In this document: in pieces, positions 8,029 through 18,356 of the stretch
Layout: every line of letters begins with the position of its first letter
How positions within the stretch are numbered: position 1 is the stretch's first letter
Assembly (NCBI GenBank): GCA_032718475.1
Contig: JAUCBJ010006660.1
Coordinates: 1-64,000, forward strand
Reading direction: 5' to 3'
DNA length: 64,000 nucleotides
Source of the DNA: Nemertoderma westbladi
Taxonomy: Eukaryota; Xenacoelomorpha; Nemertodermatida; Nemertodermatidae
Translations under genes and position numbers: made by a program
The notes under the pieces: model-generated
Databases searched by the model: none
Told to the model about the DNA's origin: nothing
The model's input: the letters and a program-made list of their open reading frames with translations, nothing else

Positions 8029-8739
8029 TATTTAATTTATTTTATTGTAAATCAAACAAACAAAGTAAAAACTTTTAAACTAAAACCATTACAAATGATT
8101 AATTGTGATTAAAGCAAGAGATTATATATATATAAGATATTTTCAAAAATAATACAGGTCTTAAACTGAGAAATAGCCTAAATTCGGTTTATTGATTGGT
8201 TGATTAGCCGGTAGGGAACTACTGTATAAACAAAAAAATTATTTGGTTCTGCGTAATAATAATAATCACTAATGCTCGTATACGCATAGCTGGAACGTGG
8301 CGGAATCTCATGTATCATACTGGTTGGTTTGTTGATTTGGCGACAGCAGACGTGGAGTTGGCAATCAATATAATATAATATATGCATGATGCGTGTAGAT
8401 GGCCACGTCGTTACCATATACAGTATACAGTGGTGGTGGTAACGTGGCAGTGGTGGTAACGTGGTGAAAAGGTGAATAACATTAGGGTTAGTCAGTCAGT
8501 TGAGTAAGGCGGGCATCGTGAGGTTAGGTTACGCTACGATTGGTTGATGGCAACTGCTGATGGTGACATATGGTGGAGTAAGGCAGACATCGCGTGGTTA
8601 GGCTACGCGTAGGTGAATACGCAATGATTGGTTGAAGGCAAGGCAACGACGCGAATCAATACTGTTGGTGACAGATGGTCATTAAACACCACGATTTAGC
8701 ACCGGAATTTGGCATTTTTAATAGCCCTCTGAGATCTAG
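8029..8739. other. Non-coding border region with diverged tandem repeat
   Basis: No convincing gene. A TATATATATAAG stretch lies near 8124. From 8436 GT-rich short repeats (GGTGGTAACGTGG) appear. Between about 8502 and 8685 two diverged copies of one unit lie in tandem, each with GAGTAAGGC, a CATCG-TGG/AGG-TTAGG block, GATTGGTTGA and a GGTGACA-ATGGT end; the second has an internal insertion. The stretch lies where the Polinton terminus would be expected. Confidence 0.55.
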
Positions 8740-11454
8740 CCCGTAGCCCAAGCTAGGGAGGAGTACGCTCAGGTCTATGTTTCTCCTACTACTGATAACC
8801 CACTACGAAATGTCGCCCTATCGGCGTTGATGATACTGCCGGCGCTGCTCCTGCAGAAACCCAGCCGGACGTCTACAACGGCCACTCACAGGAGCGTGCT
8901 GGTGCGGAGGCTGGCGAGTTGGAAGAGGGCTGAGTTCCACGAACTGCTGGTCGAGGCTAGGGTTATCCAGTCTCATCGCCCGAAACGGCCGCGTCCGGAG
9001 TCTCAGAACGTCGCGTTCCAGAAAGCTTTTGTCCGCCATATGCTGGCAGGGAACATCTCGGCATCGACGAGGTGCCTGGGTCAGTTACACCGGGGTAAAC
9101 CAATGGGACTCAATGATACATTCACTGACAAAGATGGAGAGACAAAGGTGGTACGACATGTGCTGCTAGATAAGCACCCACCCGCCAAACCGGCAGACGA
9201 GTCAATTCTGTTGGATGAGTTCGAGGGAGCACCCGAGCACCACCCGGTAGTGTTTGAGCAGCTGAATGGGCAGTTAATCTTGACCAGCTTGTTAAGGATG
9301 AAGGGAAACGCCGCAGGTCCCTCTGGTATGGATGTGCAGGGATGGAAACACCTTCTGACGAATTTCCGCACTCAGTCCAACGAGTTATGCGATCAGTTAG
9401 CGCAGTTGGGCAGGGTAATGTCGCAGTCTCTCGTACCATCCGGTTCCCTGTCAGCTCTATTGTCTGCTCGACTCATCGCGTTGGACAAGAATCCAGGCGT
9501 CCGGCCCATCGGGATCGGAGAGGTTCTACGGCGGGTTATTGGGAAGGTGGCGATCCGGTGTATTCGCGAGGATCTCGAAGCTGTCGGCGGGTCCGTGCAG
9601 CTATGCCTTGGACAGAAGTCAGGGATCGAGTTCGCTGTCCATAGCCTTAACGACTCCTTTGACCGTGATGACTGTGATGGTGTTCTCCAAGTTGATGCCA
9701 CTAACGCGTTTAATGCCCTCAACCACCAGGGGGCGCTTCATACTATCCGCGTGGTGTGTCCCGGACTCCACACAATTGTATCAAATTGTTATAGCGAGCC
9801 GGCGCGGCTTTTTGTGGGTGGGGAAACCTTACTGTCAGAGGAGGGAACGACTCAAGGGGACCCCGTAGCGATGGCCATGTATGGGTGTGGGGGAATGCCT
9901 TTGGTGAACGAGTTGGAACAGGGGTGCACCACGGAGCAGCGGTGGTTCGCGGATGACGGGAACGCAGCGGGGAGTCTAACAGAACTCAGAAAGTTCTTCG
10001 ACATCATCGCAGCGCGGGGGCCGCATTATGGGTATTACCCCACCAAGTACTGCCTCACGGTGAAGTCGGACAGGTTACTGGAGGCGGAGGAGTTGTTCGC
10101 CGGCACCAACATTGCAATTAATATCGTTGGAAGTAAACTTCTCGGTGGCGTCATTGGCACTGAGGAGTTCCGTCGGCAGTTCCTCTTAGAGAAGGTCGCA
10201 GAGTTCGCAGCCGAGGTCGATCGGCTAGCAGATATAGCCGCGGTGGATCCCCACTGCGCCTACGTGGGACTAGCGTTCGGGCTGGCCTGCTGGTGGCGGT
10301 ACATAGCGCGGGTCGTACCGGGGGCGACGGAGCAGTTCGGGAAGCTTGAGGAGTCTGTAGGGCGGTTTCACTGTCGCCTCACCGACCGGGCAGTTATTCT
10401 GACGGAGGAGCGAGAGTTGTTGTCGCTGCCGGTTCGCGACGGGGGGCTGAATGTCCCGGTCCCTCAGGATCTCGAGCCTCAATACCAGAACTCCCGCCGA
10501 GTCTGCGAACCGTTCGTAGGGGCCACCGCAGATACGATGTCGGAAGTTCGGGAAGAGCAGATCGACATCATAAAGATGCTCAAAATAGTGACAGCAGCTG
10601 CAAACAAAGAAAAGAAGGAAGAAGTGTGCAGTAAGCTGCCACAGAATCAACAGCAACTGTGTGATCTAGTGGGAGAGAAAGGAGCTTCAGCCTGGCTAAA
10701 CTGTAAACCTATGACCTTACAGGATACTCACCTCGACAAGGAAGGGTTCCGTGATTCCCTGTGCCTCCGCTACGGGTGGACGCCGCGAAATTTACCGTCT
10801 CGTTGTGCCTGTGGGGTGCGATTTACTTCGTCCCACGTGCTGTCGTGCCCCACCGGAGGGTTCCCCTCCATACGGCACAACAAGATTAGCGATTTCGTCG
10901 CCGATACCCTGACGGAAGTGGCACACAATGTCGGGGTGGAACCGCTTCTGCAGCCACTATCGGGTGAGATGTTCAGCCATCGGTCGACATCGACGGACCA
11001 GCAGGCGAGGCTGGATGTGTCGGTGAGCGGATTCTGGGGAAACCGTTTCCGGAAAACGTTCATCGACGTGTCTGTCTTCAACCCGCTGGCGGACACCATC
11101 GCCGCGATGTCCCTTCCAGAATCCCAACTACACCATGAGTCTCGCAAGAGGCTCAAATACGAAGAGCGGTTGAGGGAGGTGGAGCACGCCAGCTTCACTC
11201 CCCTTATATTCTCTGCGTTTGGTGGAGCATCACCGTCAGCCACACAGTTTATCAAGCGTCTCGCGTTGAAACTGGCTGACAAACGCGAGGTCCGCTATTC
11301 AGAGTGTGTTGTGTGGGTTCCCAGGAGGTTGAGTTTCGCCCTTTTGCGGTCAGCCCTCCTGTGTCTTCGTGGCTGTCGATCAGCTAAGCGGCGTCTGGTT
11401 CGGTGCGACGTGGAGTCGATCATCCACAGCAATGCCGACTGCAACCCGGCGTAG
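8740..11454 (+). CDS. Non-LTR retrotransposon RT with CCHC and restriction-like endonuclease candidate
   Basis: Open from 8740 (after a TAG at 8737) to 11454, with the first in-frame ATG at 8830 (about 874 aa from there). Numbering from 8827: the RT fingers contain RPIGIGEVLRRVIGK (226-240), motif A VLQVDATNAFNAL (Asp290), motif B SEEGTTQGDP (337-346) and catalytic FADD (Asp376, Asp377). The C-terminus holds Cys660-x-Cys662...His670...Cys674 followed by RLDV (Asp730) and TFIDV (Asp747), which fits the CCHC plus PD-(D/E)XK arrangement of endonucleases in R2-like non-LTR elements. No APE endonuclease is present. The coding sequence is GC-rich compared with its surroundings and intact. The lack of an ATG near the open 5' edge suggests a 5' truncation. 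The clade is not assigned. Confidence 0.82.
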   Translation, partial: PVAQAREEYAQVYVSPTTDNPLRNVALSALMILPALLLQKPSRTSTTATHRSVLVRRLASWKRAEFHELLVEARVIQSHRPKRPRPESQNVAFQKAFVRHMLAGNISASTRCLGQLHRGKPMGLNDTFTDKDGETKVVRHVLLDKHPPAKPADESILLDEFEGAPEHHPVVFEQLNGQLILTSLLRMKGNAAGPSGMDVQGWKHLLTNFRTQSNELCDQLAQLGRVMSQSLVPSGSLSALLSARLIALDKNPGVRPIGIGEVLRRVIGKVAIRCIREDLEAVGGSVQLCLGQKSGIEFAVHSLNDSFDRDDCDGVLQVDATNAFNALNHQGALHTIRVVCPGLHTIVSNCYSEPARLFVGGETLLSEEGTTQGDPVAMAMYGCGGMPLVNELEQGCTTEQRWFADDGNAAGSLTELRKFFDIIAARGPHYGYYPTKYCLTVKSDRLLEAEELFAGTNIAINIVGSKLLGGVIGTEEFRRQFLLEKVAEFAAEVDRLADIAAVDPHCAYVGLAFGLACWWRYIARVVPGATEQFGKLEESVGRFHCRLTDRAVILTEERELLSLPVRDGGLNVPVPQDLEPQYQNSRRVCEPFVGATADTMSEVREEQIDIIKMLKIVTAAANKEKKEEVCSKLPQNQQQLCDLVGEKGASAWLNCKPMTLQDTHLDKEGFRDSLCLRYGWTPRNLPSRCACGVRFTSSHVLSCPTGGFPSIRHNKISDFVADTLTEVAHNVGVEPLLQPLSGEMFSHRSTSTDQQARLDVSVSGFWGNRFRKTFIDVSVFNPLADTIAAMSLPESQLHHESRKRLKYEERLREVEHASFTPLIFSAFGGASPSATQFIKRLALKLADKREVRYSECVVWVPRRLSFALLRSALLCLRGCRSAKRRLVRCDVESIIHSNADCNPA

Positions 11455-12240
11455 GCGACTGTGGATAACAACCCTCCAAGTTTGGAGGACAGTCAGACAG
11501 TATCATATACTAACTGTAGTATTAATTTAACAGTGTATATTTGTCTGGTTGTTGGTGGTGGTTGCTATGCGATCTGATGTGCATCAGCTGTTTTTACAAG
11601 CTTTAATAATAAATATACGGCAGTACAGTCTCAAAAGAGTTGGTAGAGTTAGTAGAGTTGGTAGAGTTAGTAGAGTTAGTAGAGTTAGTAGAGTTAGTAG
11701 AGTTAGTAGTAAGAGAGTAGAGAGTATGATATATAAATATATCATAAGAGTAGTAGTGATATGGTACGTAGTACCGTAGAGGTTGTGGGTATAGAATGCG
11801 CCACGAAAAGTGAGAGGGGGGCACGTGGGTACAGCAGGATAGATCGTGTAGGCCACACGAGACAGACTACTGTACTGCACAGCCCATAGAGTAAGTTAGA
11901 ATGTTTGATACAGGGCCAGGAGGCTACCTGGTGCAGACTTGCACAGTAGAGAATAGCTAGTCTACTCTGTATGCAAACTATAGGGGTTATCTAGGTAGAA
12001 ATAACCCACTATGAGCGATAATAGCACATTAATAAAATTACCATAGTATTAAAATAAAGTTTAGGGAAAATTTAGCTGACAAAATTTAGGGAATTTAGAA
12101 AATTGGCACTTTGGGGGGTGTATAGGTCAAAATATAGTAGAAAACATAGGATTTGAGAGAGATAGGCCATTACCGAACCAACACAGACCATCCTAGTTAA
12201 TGTCACTCATCTACTTGAGCCTTGGCAAGTCACCACCAAG
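11455..12240. other. 3' UTR and non-coding spacer
   Basis: No gene was seen. A short hairpin CCTCCAA-GT-TTGGAGG lies just after the RT stop (about 11473-11488), probably in the 3' UTR of the retroelement. The rest is AT-rich spacer apart from the minisatellite listed separately. Confidence 0.5.
11638..11710 (+). repeat. 9-bp minisatellite (GTTAGTAGA)
   Basis: About eight tandem copies of GTTAGTAGA with occasional GTTGGTAGA variants. It lies less than 200 bases beyond the RT stop and could be the retroelement tail or a simple local expansion. Confidence 0.85.
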
Positions 12241-12269
12241 TGGGTGAGCGAGCGAGAGTGTTCGTAATG

Positions 12270-14384
12270 CGGAGAGACTAGTCAAGAAGAGAAATACGGA
12301 AAGGAGTGGAAAGGAGATACTACTGGACTTCACACAAAGGCATCCGGAGGAGAAGACGAGGGGATACTACAAGCCGCTAGCGAAGGGTCACAAAGAGCGG
12401 GCGCTGCAGGACCACTTCAGGGAAATACACAAGAGGCGACAGGTCGGGACCTATGGGACACCATGGCTAGACAACGCGATCCTTGCGTTGTGAACTACGT
12501 AGTAAAAGGGGACGAAGCGAAGTTCGGGATACCGAAGTATCCGAGAGAGCCACCGAGAAAGGACTGGAGGAGGTTCGTAGAGTCCGTAAACAGGGGAGGA
12601 TACATGGTCCTAGATGACGAGGGGACTGTGGAGGACAAAGAGGGTTCGAGGAGAGGGTCGGCGGGGTCGGCCAGAACCATACTACTGAATTTGGCTGCGC
12701 CAAATGGAGACATATTCCTATTCGATCTTGGAACGTATGGCAAGAAGAGCGGGCCGAAGTTAAACCGGTTGCCGAGGGCAGTGCAAGACCTAGCAAGGGA
12801 GAACACAACAGTGAAGGTGGGATCGGCGATCCGTGACGAAGCGGAGAGGATCATCGGAGCGGAGACCCCCAACCTCCTGGACACGCAAGTGGTCTATATG
12901 GCCATGTCAGGGCCAGACGGGTTGGGATTGGTAGAGAAGACAGGACATTGCGGAGCAGTGGCGTTGGGCCAGCTCATGGGGCTCGTCTGCCACAAGCCGA
13001 ATGGACTGGGGCAAATTCCGGGAGGAGTACGTAGCGGAGCTGGCAAACTCGCTGAAGTGGGGAGTGAGGCCAGGGAAACAGGAGGTGTATCAATTCTGGA
13101 GAGGAGCAATAAAGATATATCAGAAGAGATATATCCTTTAGGAGGACTGGAAAATGATAGGTTTACTAAACCTATTCATGGCCGTGGTTATCGGAAGAAA
13201 GCCAATGGCGTTTCTGCTATCAGGATCACCCCTGAACTACAGAAGAACCTTCAAGGTGGCCTTCGAAGGTCTGGTAAACCACCCGGGGCTGAAGGGCGAG
13301 TCGGTGTACTACAACTGCCGGCATTCAGTAGACAGGGAGGTGGATACACCATATCAGAGGTTGGAGAAGTTGGAAGCGGATAGACTTGAGGAGAAGCGAC
13401 TGGAAGAAGTCGCCAGACGAGAAAGGAGGGAGGCAGACGAAAGAGAGGCGGAGGCTAGGGGAGAGGATTACGGGTTTGAGGCCCAGAACTTGGACGAGCT
13501 AAGGTGGGGATCAGGGAGCTCGGGCGAGTTTCTGGGGGAGGAGCTAGGATGGATGGAAGTATTGCTGAAACAGTCAACATCAGGATTGCAAGCGATGCCC
13601 ATGCCAGCGGGCTCTGAGGGCGATTTCGCGAGGAAAAGGCTGAGAGAACAGGAAGGATGGAAAGTTACGGGTAGAAGCCAAGGCGGAAAGGGACATAGTG
13701 GGTCTGCCAGGATACCGGGTCTGGATCCACTCCCAGCGGGGGAAGAGGATGACAATGAGTTCGGGGAGATGCCGCCCATCGAGAGGATCGGCCACTCAGA
13801 TACGGACTGGTTTGACGGGAGAGTGATGATGGCCAGCGGGGCGAGGGCCTTCTGGGACAAACCCGGCAAGCGGACCTGGGTGCACGAGGAGCCGGCGATG
13901 GATTTCGCGGGGAGCACCATCAGGTTGGGCGAGCAACCGGGAACGGCACCACGGGTAGTGTTTGGAGAGACAATGCCGAGGCGAGACGAGGACGTAGACA
14001 TGGACAGAGACATTAACATCCAGAAGTTTGCTTACCGTTCGGGGCAAAAGACGTTACTACCAAAAGCGTCATATGGAGGAGTCATCAACACGCAGAGGTA
14101 TATGGATAGATGGACGCTAGAGATTGACGCGAACCATGAAAATGATCTTGTGGGACGCTACCAGGGGGAAGCAGGATGGGCATTCGGAAGGGCCACCTGC
14201 AAAGCGTTACCGGGAGCTAATAACACCAGCGCCCAAAGAATCGACCATGGGAATTAGTAAGGCAGTAACAGCGAGGATGAGGAGTCTCAAAGATGACAAG
14301 CCAGAGGGAAGGAAGCGACCCAGACAGGACGATGATAGAGGGAAAGAACTAAGATGGTTCCCGAAAACGGGGGGAGCGAACTAG
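12270..14384 (+). pseudogene. Frameshifted unknown gene with RNase D/WRN-like exonuclease domain
   Basis: A purine-rich coding region broken over three frames: about 12330-12480, then 12490-13000 in the frame of the ORF starting 12463, then about 13000-14200 in the frame of the ORF starting 13154 (one internal TAG near 13139), then a tail in the frame of 14124-14384. The segment 12590-12900 shows a DEDD-type 3'-5' exonuclease pattern: VLDDEGT (D-x-E), then ILLNLAA...IFLFDL, then LPRAV...VKVGSAIRDEAERI, then LLDTQVVYMA. This is the Exo I / Exo II layout of RNase D and WRN-type nucleases. Exo III lies across the frameshift. Downstream it encodes a charged coiled-coil-like region (EKLEADRLEEKRLEEVARRE). 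No mobile-element termini were found. It could be a decayed host gene or the ORF of an unrecognised element. Confidence 0.6.
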
Positions 14385-16085
14385 GACTCGGAGGGGGAGA
14401 TGTGGGTGTGCCTGGAAGGCACCACATGTGAAGTAATACGAACTCCTAAGTGCAAAATTAATCAAGTGCAATTAGTATATATGTATGTAGTAATCAATAT
14501 ACCGGTAGTTAGATTATAATTGAAATGAATATAATCAAAGTAATTACTATAGTCATATGTAACCTTTTTCCAACTAGCTACTGGGACTGGGGACCAATTG
14601 ACTATGGCAGGAGGACGGGACACTAGACGAATCACTCTTCTTGAGTGCGACGGCACAAAAGGGGAGGGTGAGGCTCGTCAGAGGTGAGTGGAGTGAAATA
14701 AGCGAGGGTTGAGTATAGGAGTATGAGGAAATATGGAGATGAGGTGTTGACGTGTGTGAAAGCTAGAGGGGTGCAATTCAAATGTGGGGAGCGAGCTGTA
14801 AGAAAGAGAGTAAGGGGCGATCGGGCCCATAAGAGATAGAGTAAAGTGAGAATAGAGTGAGTTCAGAGCGAAGTAGTATAAACAAAATTGTGTGAAAGAG
14901 AGTCCACAATTGTCTCGAACAGAGACCCCAGATACCTTGGTGCAACATAGCTCGCGATTGCACTGAGGAGGGGTAGCAATATCATACCCAGGGGGGCGGT
15001 CTGGAAAGCCAACACCGAGAAAAGAACTCCACCCCACACCCGATATTAGATCGGGTTCCAGCGGAATTGAAGCGCACTTGAGGTTGATGCTATCTTCTCA
15101 CCGGGAAGATAGCATGGGGGGGAGTGTAAGCGGATTCAATTCCACTCCATTACCCACCAGAAAATGGGCTAGTGGCATTTTAGCAATCTTGGGGATACGA
15201 GATTATCAATATCAATCTCGTATCATAACCAACATTGGGGGGGGGGGGGGGCGACACATGCCCCGAAGCTGCAAAGAAAGGAAGGTTAGAGGTCAAACCA
15301 CCTCGGAGGGAACACAGCTAGTAGAGGCTAGCAGCGGGGGGAAACACTCCCAGAGAGTGCCAAGGTGACAAGTAGTATATTAGCCAATAGAAGGGAGGGA
15401 AGCACGTGATAGGGAACAGCAAAGCATCCATTGGGTAGAAGGCCAAAGTAGAGTAAGAAGGTGAAGCAATATTCAATGTATTAGCCATATATTATCTCAG
15501 ATTGTTAGATTAGTGCATCAGTTGTGTTATTCAGTTTAGGGCAGTCCGGTCATAGTTATTGACCGACACCGCCATACCGGTAACTATATTCAGTTATTCT
15601 GCAATTTCCACATTGTGCTATTATCGAACGTATTAACTAATAACGAGACAACAATAACTCTCATTGTTTTTACCCAACGTCCTCGGCCAAAGCTATTAGC
15701 ATGATCCCCAACGCAGAACGGTGATGCGTACTCTAACAAAACCGGTCGGGATCTCTGATCCCGTCACATGTATAATTATTCGCTCGCACTCATGTCACTG
15801 ACAATAGTACTGAAACACGCTAATTGGCCAACTGTCACCAATTTTACTCATATATATAAGGGGAAATTTAGCTCACGTACGTTGGGGACTATGAAACAGC
15901 ATGAACTCATACAAACCACTGTTATTTGAGCCAGGCAATTGTTACTAGTGTTCCCCTCTGCTTACCTCAATAATCAAGAAAGCCAAGGGAGTTAACGTTT
16001 ATTCATAAATGTTCACCAAATATTAGCATTAATCAAATAGGCTACAAACACAATATATTATAACAGTATAAAAACAGTATAATAG
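14385..16085. other. Non-coding stretch with several hairpins
   Basis: No gene is supported. Two perfect 11-bp stem-loops lie 80 bases apart: ATGCTATCTTC/GAAGATAGCAT at 15087-15115 and GATACGAGATT/AATCTCGTATC at 15194-15224. A G run follows at about 15236-15252. A further CGGGATC/GATCCCG stem is at about 15747-15763. A TATATATAAGG box at about 15850 could be a core promoter, but no ORF follows it closely. Confidence 0.5.
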
Positions 16086-16700
16086 ATGCAGTGCCGGCAG
16101 TGTCAACAGTCAGACGTCAGCAAGTTTAGTCAGGATGTCGAGAAACGAGAGTTGAGAGTGCAAAGAGAGTACGAGAGAGATAATATACTGTGGTTTATAA
16201 TTCTCTGGCAGTCTGGCCACGGATGGTCTTTGGGCAAATTCAGAAATGTCAGAATGATTGATTTTGTCACCATTACGGTATACATATGTAAACAAAGAAT
16301 TGGAAAAGTGAAAATCGTGCTGATTGGCCGAAATATAGCATAAGCTCTACGCATAAACAAACAGCTGGCAAATTTCGTCATGTTAGTTCTGGATTAAGAC
16401 AGACGCGTAGTTGCATAAGTTTATACTTCCTCCAACACCTTAGAAAAATGTTGGCCTTTTTAGAGTAGTGTGCGAATTGCACAAAAACGACACATTTTTG
16501 CCGCAAAAGCTTTAACAATTTCCGCAATTGAGCGATGAGCTATGCTCGGCATGCGGCATTTTCAGGCAGAAATCTAAAAACTATCTGTATTGAACAGATT
16601 ATAAAAGCAACTGTTAGGTATGTAGTGGCATAGTCGAAGTGTAGACCTCACAGTCTAGTACTTTCAATTACTCACGATAGCTGCACCATGCAGAATTGAG
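16086..16700. other. Non-coding spacer
   Basis: Only short ORFs without recognisable features. Nothing else was seen. Confidence 0.4.
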
Positions 16701-16799
16701 GGGTGTAGATCTTTTCCAAACAAGACTATATGCACTGGTACATCGTCTACAGTGAGACCCCTGGTGTCAACTCTCGACCGATTCATCCATATTATTGTT

Positions 16800-17460
16800 G
16801 CACGAAATGGTCTTGTATATTTTTATCGAATGCTGGGAGAGGCAGACCGATGAATTTGCAGTTGTTAGAATATGTAACAGTTTCGCTTTGTCTCAGCTAC
16901 AATCTGCTCCACTGGTTTTTGACAGCTGGATCTGAATACATTCCGTCACTGGAGATATTCGCTAGTAACAGAATATCGTCTTTCATATCCGATCAGAGGG
17001 TAGGCACTATTATGGATGTGTGTGTGTGTAGCCCTAAGCCAGAGGCCACCAACTCATGGAAAAGGTCTTCTGCTAGGTAGATATTAAATAGTTGTGCTGA
17101 TAGGACGCCACCCTGACTTACTCCACATGCCAGTTTTATCTTTGAAGTTGAAATTAATCCATTAATGACCATCGATGCTGTCGTCAATTGAGTATAATAT
17201 AAGAATGATGTAGTTAGAATTGAATGATTGAGATTTGTCGCAGCTAGCTTATTGTCATTTGAGTATTGGACACCGTGTCGAAGGCACTGGAGAGATCTAG
17301 TGATACGACGACATTCGCATTGGAGCCTGTTTGATTGAAATGTTGTATTAACTTCGCTATTGTCATATATGGAGTCTCAGTGCAAACTGTCTTTTTGTAT
17401 CACATTTTGTAGATGGTGTGTCTCGATGAACTGGATATGCTCGATGAACCAGATTTTACC
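16800..17460 (-). pseudogene. Decayed Jockey/CR1-type reverse transcriptase fragment
   Basis: On the minus strand the region near 17265-17325 encodes VVVSLDLSSAFDTVS, the RT motif A of Jockey/CR1-like elements, and the ORF at 16993-17187 encodes LACGVSQGGVLSAQLFNIY, the RT motif B with its GVSQGGVLSP-like signature. The two are separated by the expected distance and in the expected order. Both are in broken frames, with no YADD block or endonuclease recognised. This is an old truncated insertion. Confidence 0.72.
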
Positions 17461-18050
17461 ATAGTTTGGCGAGGATGGGGATTATCGAGATACCTCTGTA
17501 GCTGCTGGACTTTCTAATGCCTCGATCATCATCCTTTAGTTAAGGCCTTAACAGGCTGGTGCTCATACTTGAAACACTTTGTTCTTGTAAACGCTTACTC
17601 TAATAACGTACCAATCCACATACAGTTGGGTAAAATTTATAACTTTTACCCCAAGGGACGAGTTACACAGATTCACCTGCAAGCGAACCAGACTTACCAA
17701 TACACAGCTGTTATCCTCGAGTATCTGGTTCGTCTACAACACAACACAATGAATAACAAATAACAAATAATGTACAAAACAAACAAACATATAGGGACCT
17801 ACGTGGGATAGGGTGAGCCTGAGCAATACAGGGCTAGACGTTTATACCAGTATTATCTCTGGGCCTAATGGGTACTTTAGTAATGTTACATTAGTAATGG
17901 TACTAATGGTAACTTTAGTCACCAACCCTTTCCTTCCAATAGAGGTAGCGGACCTCGTGTGAGAGGGTGCGCGAGCTGACGCAGACTTCCGGATTTTAGT
18001 AACAATGGGGTTGTACTGTACAGTCCCTTTTCTTCCCATTTCTTCTAATG
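17461..18050. other. Non-coding spacer
   Basis: No gene was seen. An internal TAGTAATGTTAC-like repetition occurs around 17876-17925. The right part may belong to the LTR/leader of the Gypsy gag remnant that follows. Confidence 0.35.
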
Positions 18051-18356
18051 CAGATTCGTAGGCAACAGTAATTTTCAGCCTACGAAATTACTCTCGTACT
18101 GTGTGACCGAGTGTTTTGAATGGATGAATGAATAAAACTATGATCTTTTGTCGTTCCAGCTGTGTAGTAGGAGACAATTGTATGTTAAACAGCTGTTAGA
18201 GGTTGAAGGACAGTATGCAAAACGATGAAGAATATTTATTAATATAAGAGCTATAGTAAACTACAATAATTGTTTTCTTATCCTGTGAGTAATCCTCATA
18301 TTTGGTGACCCAGCGATTTGTTTTTTTAAATAAATTAGTAGCTTAGTTATTGTCCA
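18051..18356 (+). promoter_or_regulatory. Putative LTR end and primer binding site of a Gypsy remnant
   Basis: AATAAA occurs at about 18130 and TTTGGTGACCC at about 18300-18310. The TGGTGACCC word immediately upstream of a gag start is typical of the primer binding site of many animal Gypsy elements. The gag-like ORF begins at 18357. I found no matching second LTR. Confidence 0.45.

Larger units (their letters stand above)
1..8100 (-). mobile_element. Polinton/Maverick (adintovirus-like) element, partial
   Basis: All recognisable genes from 72 to 8028 are on the minus strand and form the virion and integration module of a Polinton: adenain-like protease, double-jelly-roll-type major capsid protein, minor capsid candidates, retroviral-type integrase and A32/FtsK-type packaging ATPase. 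These families together are diagnostic. A protein-primed DNA polymerase B, expected in a complete element, is not in the window; because the protease lies at the left edge, the polymerase is probably to the left. I could not identify a terminal inverted repeat or target duplication, so the right limit (about 8.1-8.7 kb) is approximate. Gene spacing is tight, with a 17-base overlap between two ORFs and two bases between capsid stop and protease start. Confidence 0.9.

Noticed and set aside
9081-11282. Long antisense ORFs opposite the RLE-type RT
   Set aside because: They are shadows of a GC-rich coding strand; none has a recognisable motif.
11461-11500. Bacterial-type terminator hairpin after the RT
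   Set aside because: There is no following T run and the setting is eukaryotic; most likely a 3' UTR structure.
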